This document shows positions 49,947 through 58,429 of a stretch of 64,000 bases of DNA, piece by piece (position 1 is the stretch's first letter; each line of letters starts with the position of its first letter). The notes under the pieces were generated by a model, which had not been told where the DNA came from, made no database searches, and saw only the letters and a program-made list of their open reading frames with translations. A program made the position numbers and the translations under genes. The stretch spans positions 124,001 to 188,000 of the forward strand of contig NZ_FOYS01000005.1 of assembly GCF_900115785.1 (NCBI RefSeq), read 5' to 3'. The DNA is from Halogeometricum limi. GTDB lineage: Archaea; Halobacteriota; Halobacteria; Halobacteriales; Haloferacaceae.

Positions 49947-50753
49947 ATGGCCACTTCCGATAAAACAGCGATTCGCGGTATTCGACTTCCGTCGAGTCTG
50001 ACCGCTCGTATCTTCGGCATTCTCGTCGGTCTGGCTGCGTGGATGCTGCTGGCGGCGGTGTTCCCGAACAACCTGATGCCGTTCCCACTGGAGACGCTCG
50101 GACTGGCGTGGGGACTGGTCGAGAGCGGCGTCGCCTGGCGCCACCTCGGCGCGACGCTCTGGCGGACGCTCTGGGGCTTCGTCGGGTCGATGATACTCGG
50201 GACGGCCATCGGTGTCCTGATGGGCGTCAACAACTACAGTCGGCGCTTCTTCACGCCGTACGTCGTCATCGGCCTCTCGATACCGGCCATCGCGTGGGCG
50301 GCCGTGACGACGCTCATCTTCGGGTTCACGCTGATGGGCCCCGTGGGTGCGACGGTGCTGACAACGTTCCCCTACATCGCCATCAACGTCTGGAAGGGCG
50401 TCGAGAGCATCGAGAACGACCTGGTGGACATGTCGAAGGCGTTCGACATCACCCGTCCCCGGATGCTCGCCCGTCTCATCATCCCGAGCGCCGCCCCGTT
50501 CCTGTTTAGCGGGTTCCGATTCGGACTGGCAATCTCGTGGAAGATCGTCACCATCGCCGAAATCTTCGCCGCGTCGAGCGGTGTCGGCTACAAGCTGATG
50601 CAGACGTACCAACTCTACCAGTTCGAGACGGCGTGGGCGTGGGCCATCCTGTTCATCATCGTCATCCTCATCGTCGAGTACGGATTCGTGAAGCCGCTCG
50701 AACGGCGCGTCTTCGAGTACCGCCGTGACGCAGACTTCGCCCTACTCGGCTGA
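49947..50753 (+). CDS. ABC transporter permease, SsuC-like (2)
   Basis: A 268-residue permease, related to the first (VDMSKAFDITRPRMLARLIIPSAAPF, then SWKIVTIAEIFAASSGVGYKL). Having two different permeases around one ATPase implies a heterodimer, whereas bacterial SsuC is normally a homodimer. It ends 25 nt before the FAD subunit of the molybdenum hydroxylase on the same strand, so transporter and hydroxylase genes are probably in one transcription unit, supporting the idea that the imported compound is the hydroxylase substrate. Confidence 0.92.
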   Translation: MATSDKTAIRGIRLPSSLTARIFGILVGLAAWMLLAAVFPNNLMPFPLETLGLAWGLVESGVAWRHLGATLWRTLWGFVGSMILGTAIGVLMGVNNYSRRFFTPYVVIGLSIPAIAWAAVTTLIFGFTLMGPVGATVLTTFPYIAINVWKGVESIENDLVDMSKAFDITRPRMLARLIIPSAAPFLFSGFRFGLAISWKIVTIAEIFAASSGVGYKLMQTYQLYQFETAWAWAILFIIVILIVEYGFVKPLERRVFEYRRDADFALLG

Positions 50754-50778
50754 GTGAACTACCCCGCATCTACACATC

Positions 50779-51669
50779 ATGAAACCAGCAGCATTCGACT
50801 ATCACACGCCCGCCGACCTCGACGACGTGTTCGACCTCTTCGAGTCGTATCCGGAGGCGGAACTCGTCGCCGGAAACCAGTCGCTCGGCATCGTCATGGC
50901 GAACCGACTCGCGACGCCGGAGCATCTGATCGACCTCGGTGGCGTCGACGAACTGCGCGGTATCGACGTCGCGGACGACGTTGCCCGCGTCGGCGCGATG
51001 ACGACGCACCGTGACCTCGAACGGTCAGCCGCGTTGAAAGAGACGATTCCGATGCTCCCGGACGCGGCCAGACAGATTGCGGGCCCGAGCGTTCGGTCGC
51101 GCGGCACGCTGGGGGGAAGTCTGGCCGAAGCCGACCCCGCGGGGAACTACCCCGCGGCACTCGTCGCTCTCGACGGGACGCTCCACCTTCGCTCGCGGGA
51201 CGACGCCCGAGACGTCTCCGCCGAAGAGTTCTTCGTGGCGTACATGTTCACGGACCTCCGGGAGGACGAACTCATCGAGTCGGTCACCGTCTCCCGCGAC
51301 CCGTTTCCGACGGACCGAACGGGGATGGCGTTCGAGGAACTCAAGCGCGCCGCGCAGACGTTCCCGACGGTGAGTGCGGCGGCCGTCGTTCGCGTCGACG
51401 ACCCGGACGCGAGCGAGCCGGTTGTCGAGCACGCCCGCGTCGCCCTCGCGAACGCGGCGGACGTGCCGCTTCTCGTCGGCGGCGTGAGCGAGGCGGTCGA
51501 AGGCGAACCGCTCACGGACGAGACGGTTGCCGAGGCGGCCGACGTCGCGGAGGCGGCCGCCGACCCGGCGGGCGAACTCCACGCGGACACGGAGTTCAAG
51601 ACCGAGGTGGCGGCCGAGTACACGCGCATCGCCCTGACGAACGCACACGAACGAGCGATAGAGACCTAA
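50779..51669 (+). CDS. FAD-binding medium subunit of a xanthine-dehydrogenase-type Mo hydroxylase
   Basis: A 296-residue subunit (CoxM/XdhB-like) carrying FAD. FDYHTPADLDDVFDLF starts the domain; AGNQSLGIVMANRL and AGPSVRSRGTLGGSLAEADPAGNYPAAL are the two FAD-contact motifs, slightly altered from the usual AGGxSL and GNLxxAxPAxD. It passes electrons from the 2Fe-2S subunit to the final acceptor. The iron-sulfur and Mo subunits are 3.8 kb downstream, with four genes in between, so the operon is split. Confidence 0.88.
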   Translation: MKPAAFDYHTPADLDDVFDLFESYPEAELVAGNQSLGIVMANRLATPEHLIDLGGVDELRGIDVADDVARVGAMTTHRDLERSAALKETIPMLPDAARQIAGPSVRSRGTLGGSLAEADPAGNYPAALVALDGTLHLRSRDDARDVSAEEFFVAYMFTDLREDELIESVTVSRDPFPTDRTGMAFEELKRAAQTFPTVSAAAVVRVDDPDASEPVVEHARVALANAADVPLLVGGVSEAVEGEPLTDETVAEAADVAEAAADPAGELHADTEFKTEVAAEYTRIALTNAHERAIET

Positions 51670-51691
51670 CAGAGACAAACAGAGAACCACT

Positions 51692-52189
51692 ATGACAATG
51701 GAATTCAGCGGTACGGCGGAACTGGACGCGAACAGAGAGACGGCCTGGGCGTACTTCACCGACCCGGACGTCCTCGCGCGCTGTGCGCCGGGGTGTAAGT
51801 CGATGACGGCGAAGTCGTCCTCGGAACTGGAGGCGACGCTCTCCGTCGGCGTCGGGAGCGTCCGCCCGACGTTCGACGTGGATATCGTCATCACCGAGTC
51901 GCAGTACCCCGCACTCCTGCGGATGGCGGCCGACGGCGACGCGTCGCGGAACGCGTTCGAGACGACGGCCGAGATGCAACTGCGCGAGGCCGAAGACGGC
52001 ACGTCGGTCGCCGAGTGGACGGCGTCCGCGGAAGTGTCGGGGCTGCTCGCTAGTCTCGGTCAGCGCGCACTCGGGAGCGTGACGCAACGACTCGTCGGGT
52101 CGTTCTTCGACGACCTCGAAGACGAGATTCAGTCCGGCGCTCCGGCGGAGTCGCGACTCGAAGCGGCAGAGGCCTCAGAAACGGTCTGA
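51692..52189 (+). CDS. CoxG-like SRPBCC protein
   Basis: A 165-residue protein of the CO-dehydrogenase subunit G family (SRPBCC fold). It has MEFSGTAELDANRETAWAYFTDPDVLARCAPGCKSM, the typical first strand and the conserved C-A-P-G-C, and a C-terminal GLLASLGQRALGSVTQRLVGSFFDDLE helix. CoxG proteins assist membrane anchoring or assembly of Mo hydroxylases. It lies 22 nt after the FAD subunit. A second ATG two codons downstream is an alternative start. Confidence 0.85.
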   Translation: MTMEFSGTAELDANRETAWAYFTDPDVLARCAPGCKSMTAKSSSELEATLSVGVGSVRPTFDVDIVITESQYPALLRMAADGDASRNAFETTAEMQLREAEDGTSVAEWTASAEVSGLLASLGQRALGSVTQRLVGSFFDDLEDEIQSGAPAESRLEAAEASETV

Positions 52190-52226
52190 GACGACGACGT
52201 TCGCCGTCCAGTCTTCTCCTGTTCGA

Positions 52227-53198
52227 TCAGTCGACGTTCGCGAGCAGACGCAGTGCGTTCCCGCTGAGCACCGCCTCCGAGTCGGTGTCCGAGGCGACGT
52301 CCAGCACCGTCGTCGCGAAGCGGCTCAACTCGTCGGCGTCGCGAGCTTCGTACGGCGCGTCCGTCCCGAACAGCACCTGCGAACTGGGGAACTCTTCGAG
52401 CGTCGTTCGGATGGGCGCGTGGTAGCCGTAGAATCCGGACGTGTCGACGAAGACGCGCGATTCGAGCTTCTGCTTGAAGTCGTCGAACGACTCGATGTGT
52501 TCTTGTCCCGGCCATCGTCCGAGGATGTGGTGGAGGTGGACGCGGCCCATCATGCTCGCGATGTTGCCACCGAGGTGGTGGAAGACGAGGTTCAGGTCCG
52601 GGTAGTCGTCGAGGATTCCCATGTGGACGACTTCGAGGATGCTCTGTGAGAGTGCCGCCTCACGGCCGAACACGGCGTTCAGCCGGTACTTGTCGTCGAG
52701 AACGTCCACCTCGGGGTGCAGCGAGACGTCTATCTTCGGGTGGACGAGCAACGGCGCGCCCTCGCGGTCTGCGACTTCGAGAACCGGTCTGACCTCCTCG
52801 TCGGTGAGTTTCGTCCCGTTCGACATCGTCTCCAGCGCGCCGCCGTTGTAGCCGCGGTCCAGACAGCGCTCCAGTTCGTCGGCCGCCTCGCCGCCGCTTG
52901 CACCGACGGGAAGCGCGGCGAGGCCGTACAGGTCGTCGTCGCCCTCGACGATGTCCATCAGGTCGTCGTTCGCGTTCCGCGTTCGCTCGACGTCCGTGGA
53001 CCCCATGAACGGTGGCTGCGAGAGAACCAGTCGGTCGATTCCGGCGTTCTTGTAGCGGTCTATCGTCGCCTCGGGGTCGGTGTGCACCGGACCGATTCGG
53101 TCGTCCAACGGTTCCATGAACTCGGGAACGTCGGTAACGAGGTGTGCGCCGAAGTCGATTATCGGGAACTCACGGTCCGCTCTGGCTGTGTAAGGCAT
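52227..53198 (-). CDS. Amidohydrolase-2 family protein (ACMSD-like)
   Basis: A 323-residue TIM-barrel amidohydrolase of the group that includes aminocarboxymuconate-semialdehyde decarboxylase and 2-pyrone-4,6-dicarboxylate hydrolase. Later metal/catalytic positions are kept: His in PLLVHPKID, His-His in LNLVFHHLGGNIASM, and Asp in VLFGTDAPYEA. At the N-terminus, where DxHxH is expected, it reads IIDFGAHLV, so the first His is replaced by Gly. It is the only minus-strand gene between 47 and 61 kb, facing away from the cyclase gene, with CTTATG about 27 nt upstream of its start. Confidence 0.82.
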   Translation of the reverse strand: MPYTARADREFPIIDFGAHLVTDVPEFMEPLDDRIGPVHTDPEATIDRYKNAGIDRLVLSQPPFMGSTDVERTRNANDDLMDIVEGDDDLYGLAALPVGASGGEAADELERCLDRGYNGGALETMSNGTKLTDEEVRPVLEVADREGAPLLVHPKIDVSLHPEVDVLDDKYRLNAVFGREAALSQSILEVVHMGILDDYPDLNLVFHHLGGNIASMMGRVHLHHILGRWPGQEHIESFDDFKQKLESRVFVDTSGFYGYHAPIRTTLEEFPSSQVLFGTDAPYEARDADELSRFATTVLDVASDTDSEAVLSGNALRLLANVD

Positions 53199-53322
53199 TC
53201 GGTCTCACAATCGGAACTCCATCGCTTATGTGTTGTGGTGATTGTGGACAGTCGACGCGGCCGCCGCAGGGGAACCAACCGAGGTACACAGTTAAGGGAC
53301 CGTCTCTCGTCACACACGACGT

Positions 53323-54024
53323 ATGGTAACACTCGTCGACCTCTCACAGGAGATATACCACGACCAGCCCGTTTACCACACGCACCAGAAGACGGTGATG
53401 TGGACGGACACCGCACACGAGGACACGAAACACATGTTCGAAGAGGAACTCGGCCGAGAACCGCCGTTCTCGTTCGAGACGCGCGGACTCCTCCTCTGCG
53501 ACCACGGCCCGACGCACGTCGACGCGCCCGCACACTACCGCGAAGACGGTGCGACGACGGCGGAACTGCCCTTAGAACAGTTCTACACGCCCGGGAAGGC
53601 AATCGACGTCTCCCATCGCGGGCCAGGCGAGTACATCACCGCCGACGACGTGAGGTCGGCCTGCGACGAGGCGGACGTCACCGTCGAGGAGGGCGACGCC
53701 GTCCTCCTCAGAACCGGCCACTACGACGAGTTCCACCCGAGCAAACAGTACGTCTCGAACTACCCCGGACTCGACGCGGAGGCGACGGAGTGGCTTGTCG
53801 ACCGCGGCGTCGTGAGTTTCGGCGTCGACCAGCCGAGTCCGGACATCCCGAGCGACCTGACGTACCCGTGCCACACCGTCTGTATGGAACACGACTTACC
53901 ACACATGGAGAACCTCCGAAACATCGACGCCGTCGTCGGCGTCGACTTCACGCTCGTCGCCTTCCCCCTCGCGATTCGCGACGGAACCGGGTCACCGATA
54001 CGACCCGTCGCTATCGTCGAATAG
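53323..54024 (+). CDS. Cyclase-family metal-dependent hydrolase (kynurenine formamidase-like)
   Basis: A 233-residue protein with the family-defining DHGPTHVDAPAHY (HxxTHxDxPxH, about residues 64-76), which binds zinc. VEEGDAVLLRTGHYDEF and VVSFGVDQPSPD are the other conserved segments. Relatives hydrolyse N-formylkynurenine, isatin or other ring amides and lactams. It starts a new plus-strand run that continues into the HisD-like and Mo-hydroxylase genes. Confidence 0.87.
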   Translation: MVTLVDLSQEIYHDQPVYHTHQKTVMWTDTAHEDTKHMFEEELGREPPFSFETRGLLLCDHGPTHVDAPAHYREDGATTAELPLEQFYTPGKAIDVSHRGPGEYITADDVRSACDEADVTVEEGDAVLLRTGHYDEFHPSKQYVSNYPGLDAEATEWLVDRGVVSFGVDQPSPDIPSDLTYPCHTVCMEHDLPHMENLRNIDAVVGVDFTLVAFPLAIRDGTGSPIRPVAIVE

Positions 54025-54029
54025 TGTGA

Positions 54030-54062
54030 CTCGTTAGCACGAGGATTTATTACACATATAGC
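54030..54062 (+). promoter_or_regulatory. Promoter of the HisD-like gene with operator-like sequences
   Basis: CTCGT-TAGC-ACGAG (54030-54043) lies just upstream of the TATA-like GATTTATTAC (about 54043-54052), and ACACATATAGC (54052-54062) follows it. The last resembles the right half of the dyad at 60270-60294 (GCACATATCAGC). The ATG is at 54079, so the half-site lies between TATA box and predicted transcription start. Confidence 0.4.
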
Positions 54063-54078
54063 CTAACCTTCTCCCGAC

Positions 54079-55371
54079 ATGGGTAAGCAACGCTATCTCA
54101 AAGAAGCCAGTGCCACGTCACTCGTCATCGAACCGGAAGTCGTCGACACCGTCCAGGACATCGTCTCTTCGGTGAGAGAAGACGGCGACAGCGCAGTCAA
54201 CGAACTCACCGCCAAGTTCGACGGCGTCGAACGCGACGACTTGCGAGTCGACCAAGCAGAGATAGACGCCGCGGGTGAGAAACTCACCGACGAACACAGA
54301 GAGGCCATCGACTACACCATCCAGAACGTGCGTGAGTTCCACTCACGACAGCTGGACAACATAAACGGATTCGAAGCGGAGTTCAAACCGGGTGTCACGC
54401 TGGGTCAGCGTGTCATTCCTATCGAGACCGCGGGCGTCTACATCCCGGGTGGCCGGCATCCACTCGTCGCGACGCCGGCGATGACCATCGTTCCCGCCGC
54501 CGTCGCGGGCGTCGAACGAATCATCGCCTGCGCGCCGCCGCAGGCGGACGGGACGGTCGAACCGGCGCAGTTGTACGCGATGTCCGAGGCGGGCGTCGAC
54601 GAGATATACTGCATCGGCGGTGCACAGGCCGTCGCGGCGATGGCGTACGGAACGGAGAGCGTCCCCGCCGTCGACATCGTCACCGGGCCGGGGAACGTCT
54701 TCACGACCGAAGCGAAGCGGCAGGTGTTCGGCCACGTGGGAATCGACTTCCTCGCCGGACCGAGCGAGGTGCTCGTCGTCGCCGACGAGACTGCCGACGT
54801 GGAAGTCGTCGCCGCGGACCTTCTCGCACAGGCCGAACACGACACGAACGCTCGCGCCGTTCTCATCTCTCTGGACCGCGACCACGCCGAGGCGGTCGTC
54901 GAGGAACTGGAGAGCCAACTCCCGCACTTGCAGACCGAAGAGACGGCTCGGGAGTCGTGGAACGAGAACGGCGAAGTACTCGTCGTCGAAGACAGAGAGG
55001 CGGCCGTCGACGCGGCGAACGACTACGCGATGGAGCATCTCCAACTGATGATGGACGACGCGGACGAGTTGGTAGATGACTTGCGAAACTACGGGTCGCT
55101 GTTCATCGGCCACCACGCACCGGTCGTCTTCGGCGACAAGACGGTCGGCACGAACCACTGCCTTCCGACGCTCCGCATCGCGCGCTACAACAGCGGTATC
55201 TGGGTCGGGACGTATCTCAAGACGCCGACCCACCAACGACTCACGGCCGACGGCGCGGCCGAACTCGCCCCGTGGGCGGCCACCATCTGCGAGATAGAGG
55301 GGACGCACGGGCATCGACTGTCCGCACTCAGGCGCTCGAAGACGACCGAGACGAGTGTCGCCGATGAGTGA
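54079..55371 (+). CDS. Histidinol-dehydrogenase-family NAD-dependent dehydrogenase (HpsN-like)
   Basis: A 430-residue HisD-fold protein: ETAGVYIPGGRHPLVATPAMT, VDIVTGPGNVFTTEAKRQVFG, FLAGPSEVLVVAD, EHDTNARAVL and TNHCLPT are conserved, with the final His in GHRLSALRR. It opens with GKQRYLKEASATS, and has ARYNSGIWVGTYLKTPTHQ where biosynthetic HisD has ARFSSGLS, resembling the HpsN-type sulfopropanediol dehydrogenase branch. Context is catabolic; no his genes are near. It likely oxidises a primary alcohol to an acid in two steps. Its stop overlaps a possible GTG start (GTGA) of the next frame. Confidence 0.82.
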   Translation: MGKQRYLKEASATSLVIEPEVVDTVQDIVSSVREDGDSAVNELTAKFDGVERDDLRVDQAEIDAAGEKLTDEHREAIDYTIQNVREFHSRQLDNINGFEAEFKPGVTLGQRVIPIETAGVYIPGGRHPLVATPAMTIVPAAVAGVERIIACAPPQADGTVEPAQLYAMSEAGVDEIYCIGGAQAVAAMAYGTESVPAVDIVTGPGNVFTTEAKRQVFGHVGIDFLAGPSEVLVVADETADVEVVAADLLAQAEHDTNARAVLISLDRDHAEAVVEELESQLPHLQTEETARESWNENGEVLVVEDREAAVDAANDYAMEHLQLMMDDADELVDDLRNYGSLFIGHHAPVVFGDKTVGTNHCLPTLRIARYNSGIWVGTYLKTPTHQRLTADGAAELAPWAATICEIEGTHGHRLSALRRSKTTETSVADE

Positions 55372-55478
55372 CCGGCAGAGACAGAGACCAGACGACGAAT
55401 CCGACGAATCCGATACCGAACTATACACCGACCGGCCGTGACGGCCACCCACAACCCACTGACGAAACACATCACACG

Positions 55479-55982
55479 ATGACCGAACATACGACATCCG
55501 AGCGACCACAGCGAGACGTACAGTTGACGGTGAACGGCGACGCCGTGACGTCGACCATCGAGCCACGAACCAAACTCTCGGACTACCTCAGAGAGGAGTG
55601 TAACCTCACCGGCGTCAGAGTCGGCTGTGAACACGGCGTCTGCGGCGCGTGCACGGTCTTAGTCGACGGTGAGCCGGTGAAATCCTGTCTCACCTACGCC
55701 GTCCAGGTGACCGACTCGACGGTCGAGACCGTCGAAGGACTCTCCGACGGGAGCGAACTCCACCCCATCCAGGAAGCGTTCCACGAGGAGAACGCGCTTC
55801 AGTGTGGGTTCTGCACCAGCGGGTTCGTCATGTCCACGAAGGCGCTCTTAGCGGAGCACCCCGACCCGGACGACGAGGAGATCGAAGCGGGCCTCTGCGG
55901 GAACATCTGCCGCTGTACCGGCTACAGCCCCATCTACGACGCCGTCTACCGCGCAGCGGACGCGATGGAGGGAGGGGACTGA
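55479..55982 (+). CDS. 2Fe-2S subunit of the xanthine-dehydrogenase-type Mo hydroxylase
   Basis: A 167-residue CoxS/XdhC-small-type iron-sulfur subunit. The plant-type cluster ligands are in CEHGVCGACTVLVDGEPVKSC, and the second cluster in CGFCTSGFVM and CGNICRCTGY. ATG 55479 was chosen because family proteins begin shortly before VQLTVNGD; an in-frame GTG at 55368 overlaps the HisD-like stop and would add 37 non-conserved residues. Its stop overlaps the ATG of the Mo subunit (TGATG). Confidence 0.92.
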   Translation: MTEHTTSERPQRDVQLTVNGDAVTSTIEPRTKLSDYLREECNLTGVRVGCEHGVCGACTVLVDGEPVKSCLTYAVQVTDSTVETVEGLSDGSELHPIQEAFHEENALQCGFCTSGFVMSTKALLAEHPDPDDEEIEAGLCGNICRCTGYSPIYDAVYRAADAMEGGD

Positions 55983-58429
55983 TGTCCGAGAGCGCGCCGA
56001 AGTCGTCCGAGGTTCCCGACGCCGACGACGAGGGAAAACGGTACACCGGGACGTCGATGCGCCGGGTCGAGGACTTCGACATCCTCACCGGCCGCGTCGA
56101 CTACATCCACGATATCGACCTGCCAGGCTGTCTCCACGCGGCACTCGTCCGCGCGCCGCACGCGCACGCGGCTATCGAGGAGGTAGACACGTCGGCGGCC
56201 GAGTCGCATCCGGACTGCGAACTCGTCCTCACGGCGGCGGACATCGAAGAGCACTACCAGCAGACGCCGGGACGACTGGGATTCAAGGAGTGGGCGTTGG
56301 CACACGACCGCGTCAGATTCGCGGGCGAACCCGTCGCGATGGTCGTCGCCGCCGACCGCTACGTCGCCGAGGACGTCGCGGACCTGGTCGACGTGAGTTA
56401 CGACGTGCTCGACCCGGTCACCGACGTGTACGCGGCGTCCGACGACGAGGTGCTTCTCCACGAAGAGACCGGGACGAATCTCGCCGACCGCGACGAGTTC
56501 GTCTTCGGCGACGTCGAGGGCGCGTTCGAGGACGCCGACAACGTCGTCGAAGGCGAGTACTCGTGGGGGCGAATCTCCGGCGTTCCGATGGAGACGGCCG
56601 GTGCCGTCGCCGACTACGACTCCGACACCGACTCGTTCGACGTCCACTGTAATCTGCAACTGTACACGTTCAACGGCGAACTCGTCTACGAGTCGCTCGG
56701 CTACCCCGCCGAGAAGGTCCGCCTCCACGTTCCGGAGAACATCGGTGGGAGTTTCGGGACGAAAATCGCCGCCGGCGCGCGATACTGCGCGCTCGCGGCC
56801 ATGGCGAGCCACCAGTTGGAGCGCCCGGTCAAGTACGTCGAGGACCGTATCGAGTACTTACAGGCCGGCGACTCACACTCCTGCGAACGCGAGTACAGCG
56901 TCCGTCTCGCCGTCGACGACGACGGGACGATACGCGGCTACGACGTCTCGTTCATGGACGACCTGGGCGCGTTCCCCCGCTATCCGCTTCCACAGGCGGT
57001 GAAGCCGCTGTCCGTCCTCTCGACGTCGTACCACATCGACACCGTCCGCTACGAGTACGAACTCTACTTGACGAACAAGGTGCCGCAGACCGCCTACCGC
57101 GGGTTCGGCGTGCAACAGCACACGTTCGCCCTCGAGATGACGCTCGAGAAAGCCGCTCGCGAACTCGGCGTCGACCCCACCGAACTCCGACGGCAGAACC
57201 TCGTCCGACCCGACGAGATGCCGTACGAACTCCCCTCGAAGAACATCTACGACTCCGGCGACTATCCGGCCGCACTCGCTCGAATCGAGGAACTCGTCGA
57301 CGAACGAGAGCGTTGTGAAGGAGGGCTGTTGGACCCCGACGTGGTCGAAGCGAAGCGCGAAGAAGGGAAGTACCGCGGCACGCGCCCCGCGGTGACGCTC
57401 GAACCGTCCGCGGGAGTCATCGACTACGCGAGTCGCTTCGAGATGAGCGACGACGAAATCGAGGCGAACACGCGCGAGGACGTGGCGAGTTTCCCCGAAC
57501 ACCTCGCCGCGGACCTTCGCCCGGACGGTACGGTCACCGTCCACTTGGCGACCAGTTCCGCCGGACAGGGCCACCAGACGGTCGTGATTCAACTGATGGC
57601 CGACGGACTGGGTATCTCGCCGGCCGACATCGACGTGGACTACCTGAACAGCGCCGAGGCCCCGAAAGACTTCGGCGCGGCGGCGTCCCGGATGGGAATC
57701 ATGCTCTCCGGGGCGAGCGTCGGACTCGCCGACGAACTGGCCACCGTTTTCGAGGGGGCCGCGGCCACCCATTGGGGCTGTGACCCGGCGGACGTGACGT
57801 ACGCCGACGGAGCCGTCACGCGAGATGGCGGCGGCGACTCGCTGTCGCTCGCCGACCTCGCGGAATTCGTCGACGACGACGGACACACGGCGACGTACGG
57901 CTACGAGAACCCCGCGTTCGACCTTCCGGAGTTCGACGATGCACTGGTCGATAAGCTCCCTACGTACCCCGGAACGGCGTACTGCGCCGACGCGCCCATC
58001 GTCGAGGTGGACGTCAACACCGGTCACGTGGACATCCTCCGGTACTACTCGCTGCACGACTGCGGGACCGTACTGAACCCGGACATCGTCCAAGGCCAAG
58101 TCGAGGGGGCTATCGCTCACGGCATCGGGGGCGCACTGCTCGAAGAGTTCGCCTACGACGACTCGGGACAACCGCTCGCGGTCACGATGTTCGACTACCT
58201 CCTTCCGTCCATCACGAACGTCCCCGAGATGGTGGTCGAACACCGCGAGACGCCGTCGCCGTTCACTGTGACGGGTGCGAAAGGGGCGGGCGAGGGCGGT
58301 ACCATCTCGGCGTCTGCGGTCATTCCCACGTCGATAAACGCCGCGTTGGAACCGCTGGGAGTGACCGTCGACACCGTCCCCGTGACGCCGGACCGACTCC
58401 GAGCGAAGCTTCGGGACGAGGTCGAATGA
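55982..58429 (+). CDS. Molybdopterin-binding large subunit of the Mo hydroxylase
   Basis: An 815-residue subunit with the catalytic Mo centre. GGSFGTKIAAGARY (about 255-268) is the Mo-cofactor motif, QTAYRGFGVQQHTFALE (about 369) the active-site loop, and TGAKGAGEGGTISASAV (about 764) contains the catalytic Glu. The AYRGFG loop is of the xanthine dehydrogenase/aldehyde oxidase type, not the AYRCSFR loop of form I CO dehydrogenase, so a hydroxylated organic substrate is expected. The N-terminal alpha/beta domain (YTGTSMRRVEDFDILTGRVDYIHDI) is complete. ATGA overlap with SDR copy 3 follows. Confidence 0.92.
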   Translation: MSESAPKSSEVPDADDEGKRYTGTSMRRVEDFDILTGRVDYIHDIDLPGCLHAALVRAPHAHAAIEEVDTSAAESHPDCELVLTAADIEEHYQQTPGRLGFKEWALAHDRVRFAGEPVAMVVAADRYVAEDVADLVDVSYDVLDPVTDVYAASDDEVLLHEETGTNLADRDEFVFGDVEGAFEDADNVVEGEYSWGRISGVPMETAGAVADYDSDTDSFDVHCNLQLYTFNGELVYESLGYPAEKVRLHVPENIGGSFGTKIAAGARYCALAAMASHQLERPVKYVEDRIEYLQAGDSHSCEREYSVRLAVDDDGTIRGYDVSFMDDLGAFPRYPLPQAVKPLSVLSTSYHIDTVRYEYELYLTNKVPQTAYRGFGVQQHTFALEMTLEKAARELGVDPTELRRQNLVRPDEMPYELPSKNIYDSGDYPAALARIEELVDERERCEGGLLDPDVVEAKREEGKYRGTRPAVTLEPSAGVIDYASRFEMSDDEIEANTREDVASFPEHLAADLRPDGTVTVHLATSSAGQGHQTVVIQLMADGLGISPADIDVDYLNSAEAPKDFGAAASRMGIMLSGASVGLADELATVFEGAAATHWGCDPADVTYADGAVTRDGGGDSLSLADLAEFVDDDGHTATYGYENPAFDLPEFDDALVDKLPTYPGTAYCADAPIVEVDVNTGHVDILRYYSLHDCGTVLNPDIVQGQVEGAIAHGIGGALLEEFAYDDSGQPLAVTMFDYLLPSITNVPEMVVEHRETPSPFTVTGAKGAGEGGTISASAVIPTSINAALEPLGVTVDTVPVTPDRLRAKLRDEVE

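Noticed and set aside
54079-55371. Biosynthetic histidinol dehydrogenase hisD
   Set aside because: No histidine biosynthesis genes are near, and N- and C-terminal segments resemble the catabolic HpsN branch.
55982-58429. Aerobic CO dehydrogenase large subunit
   Set aside because: The active-site loop reads AYRGFG, not the AYRCSFR of form I CO dehydrogenase.
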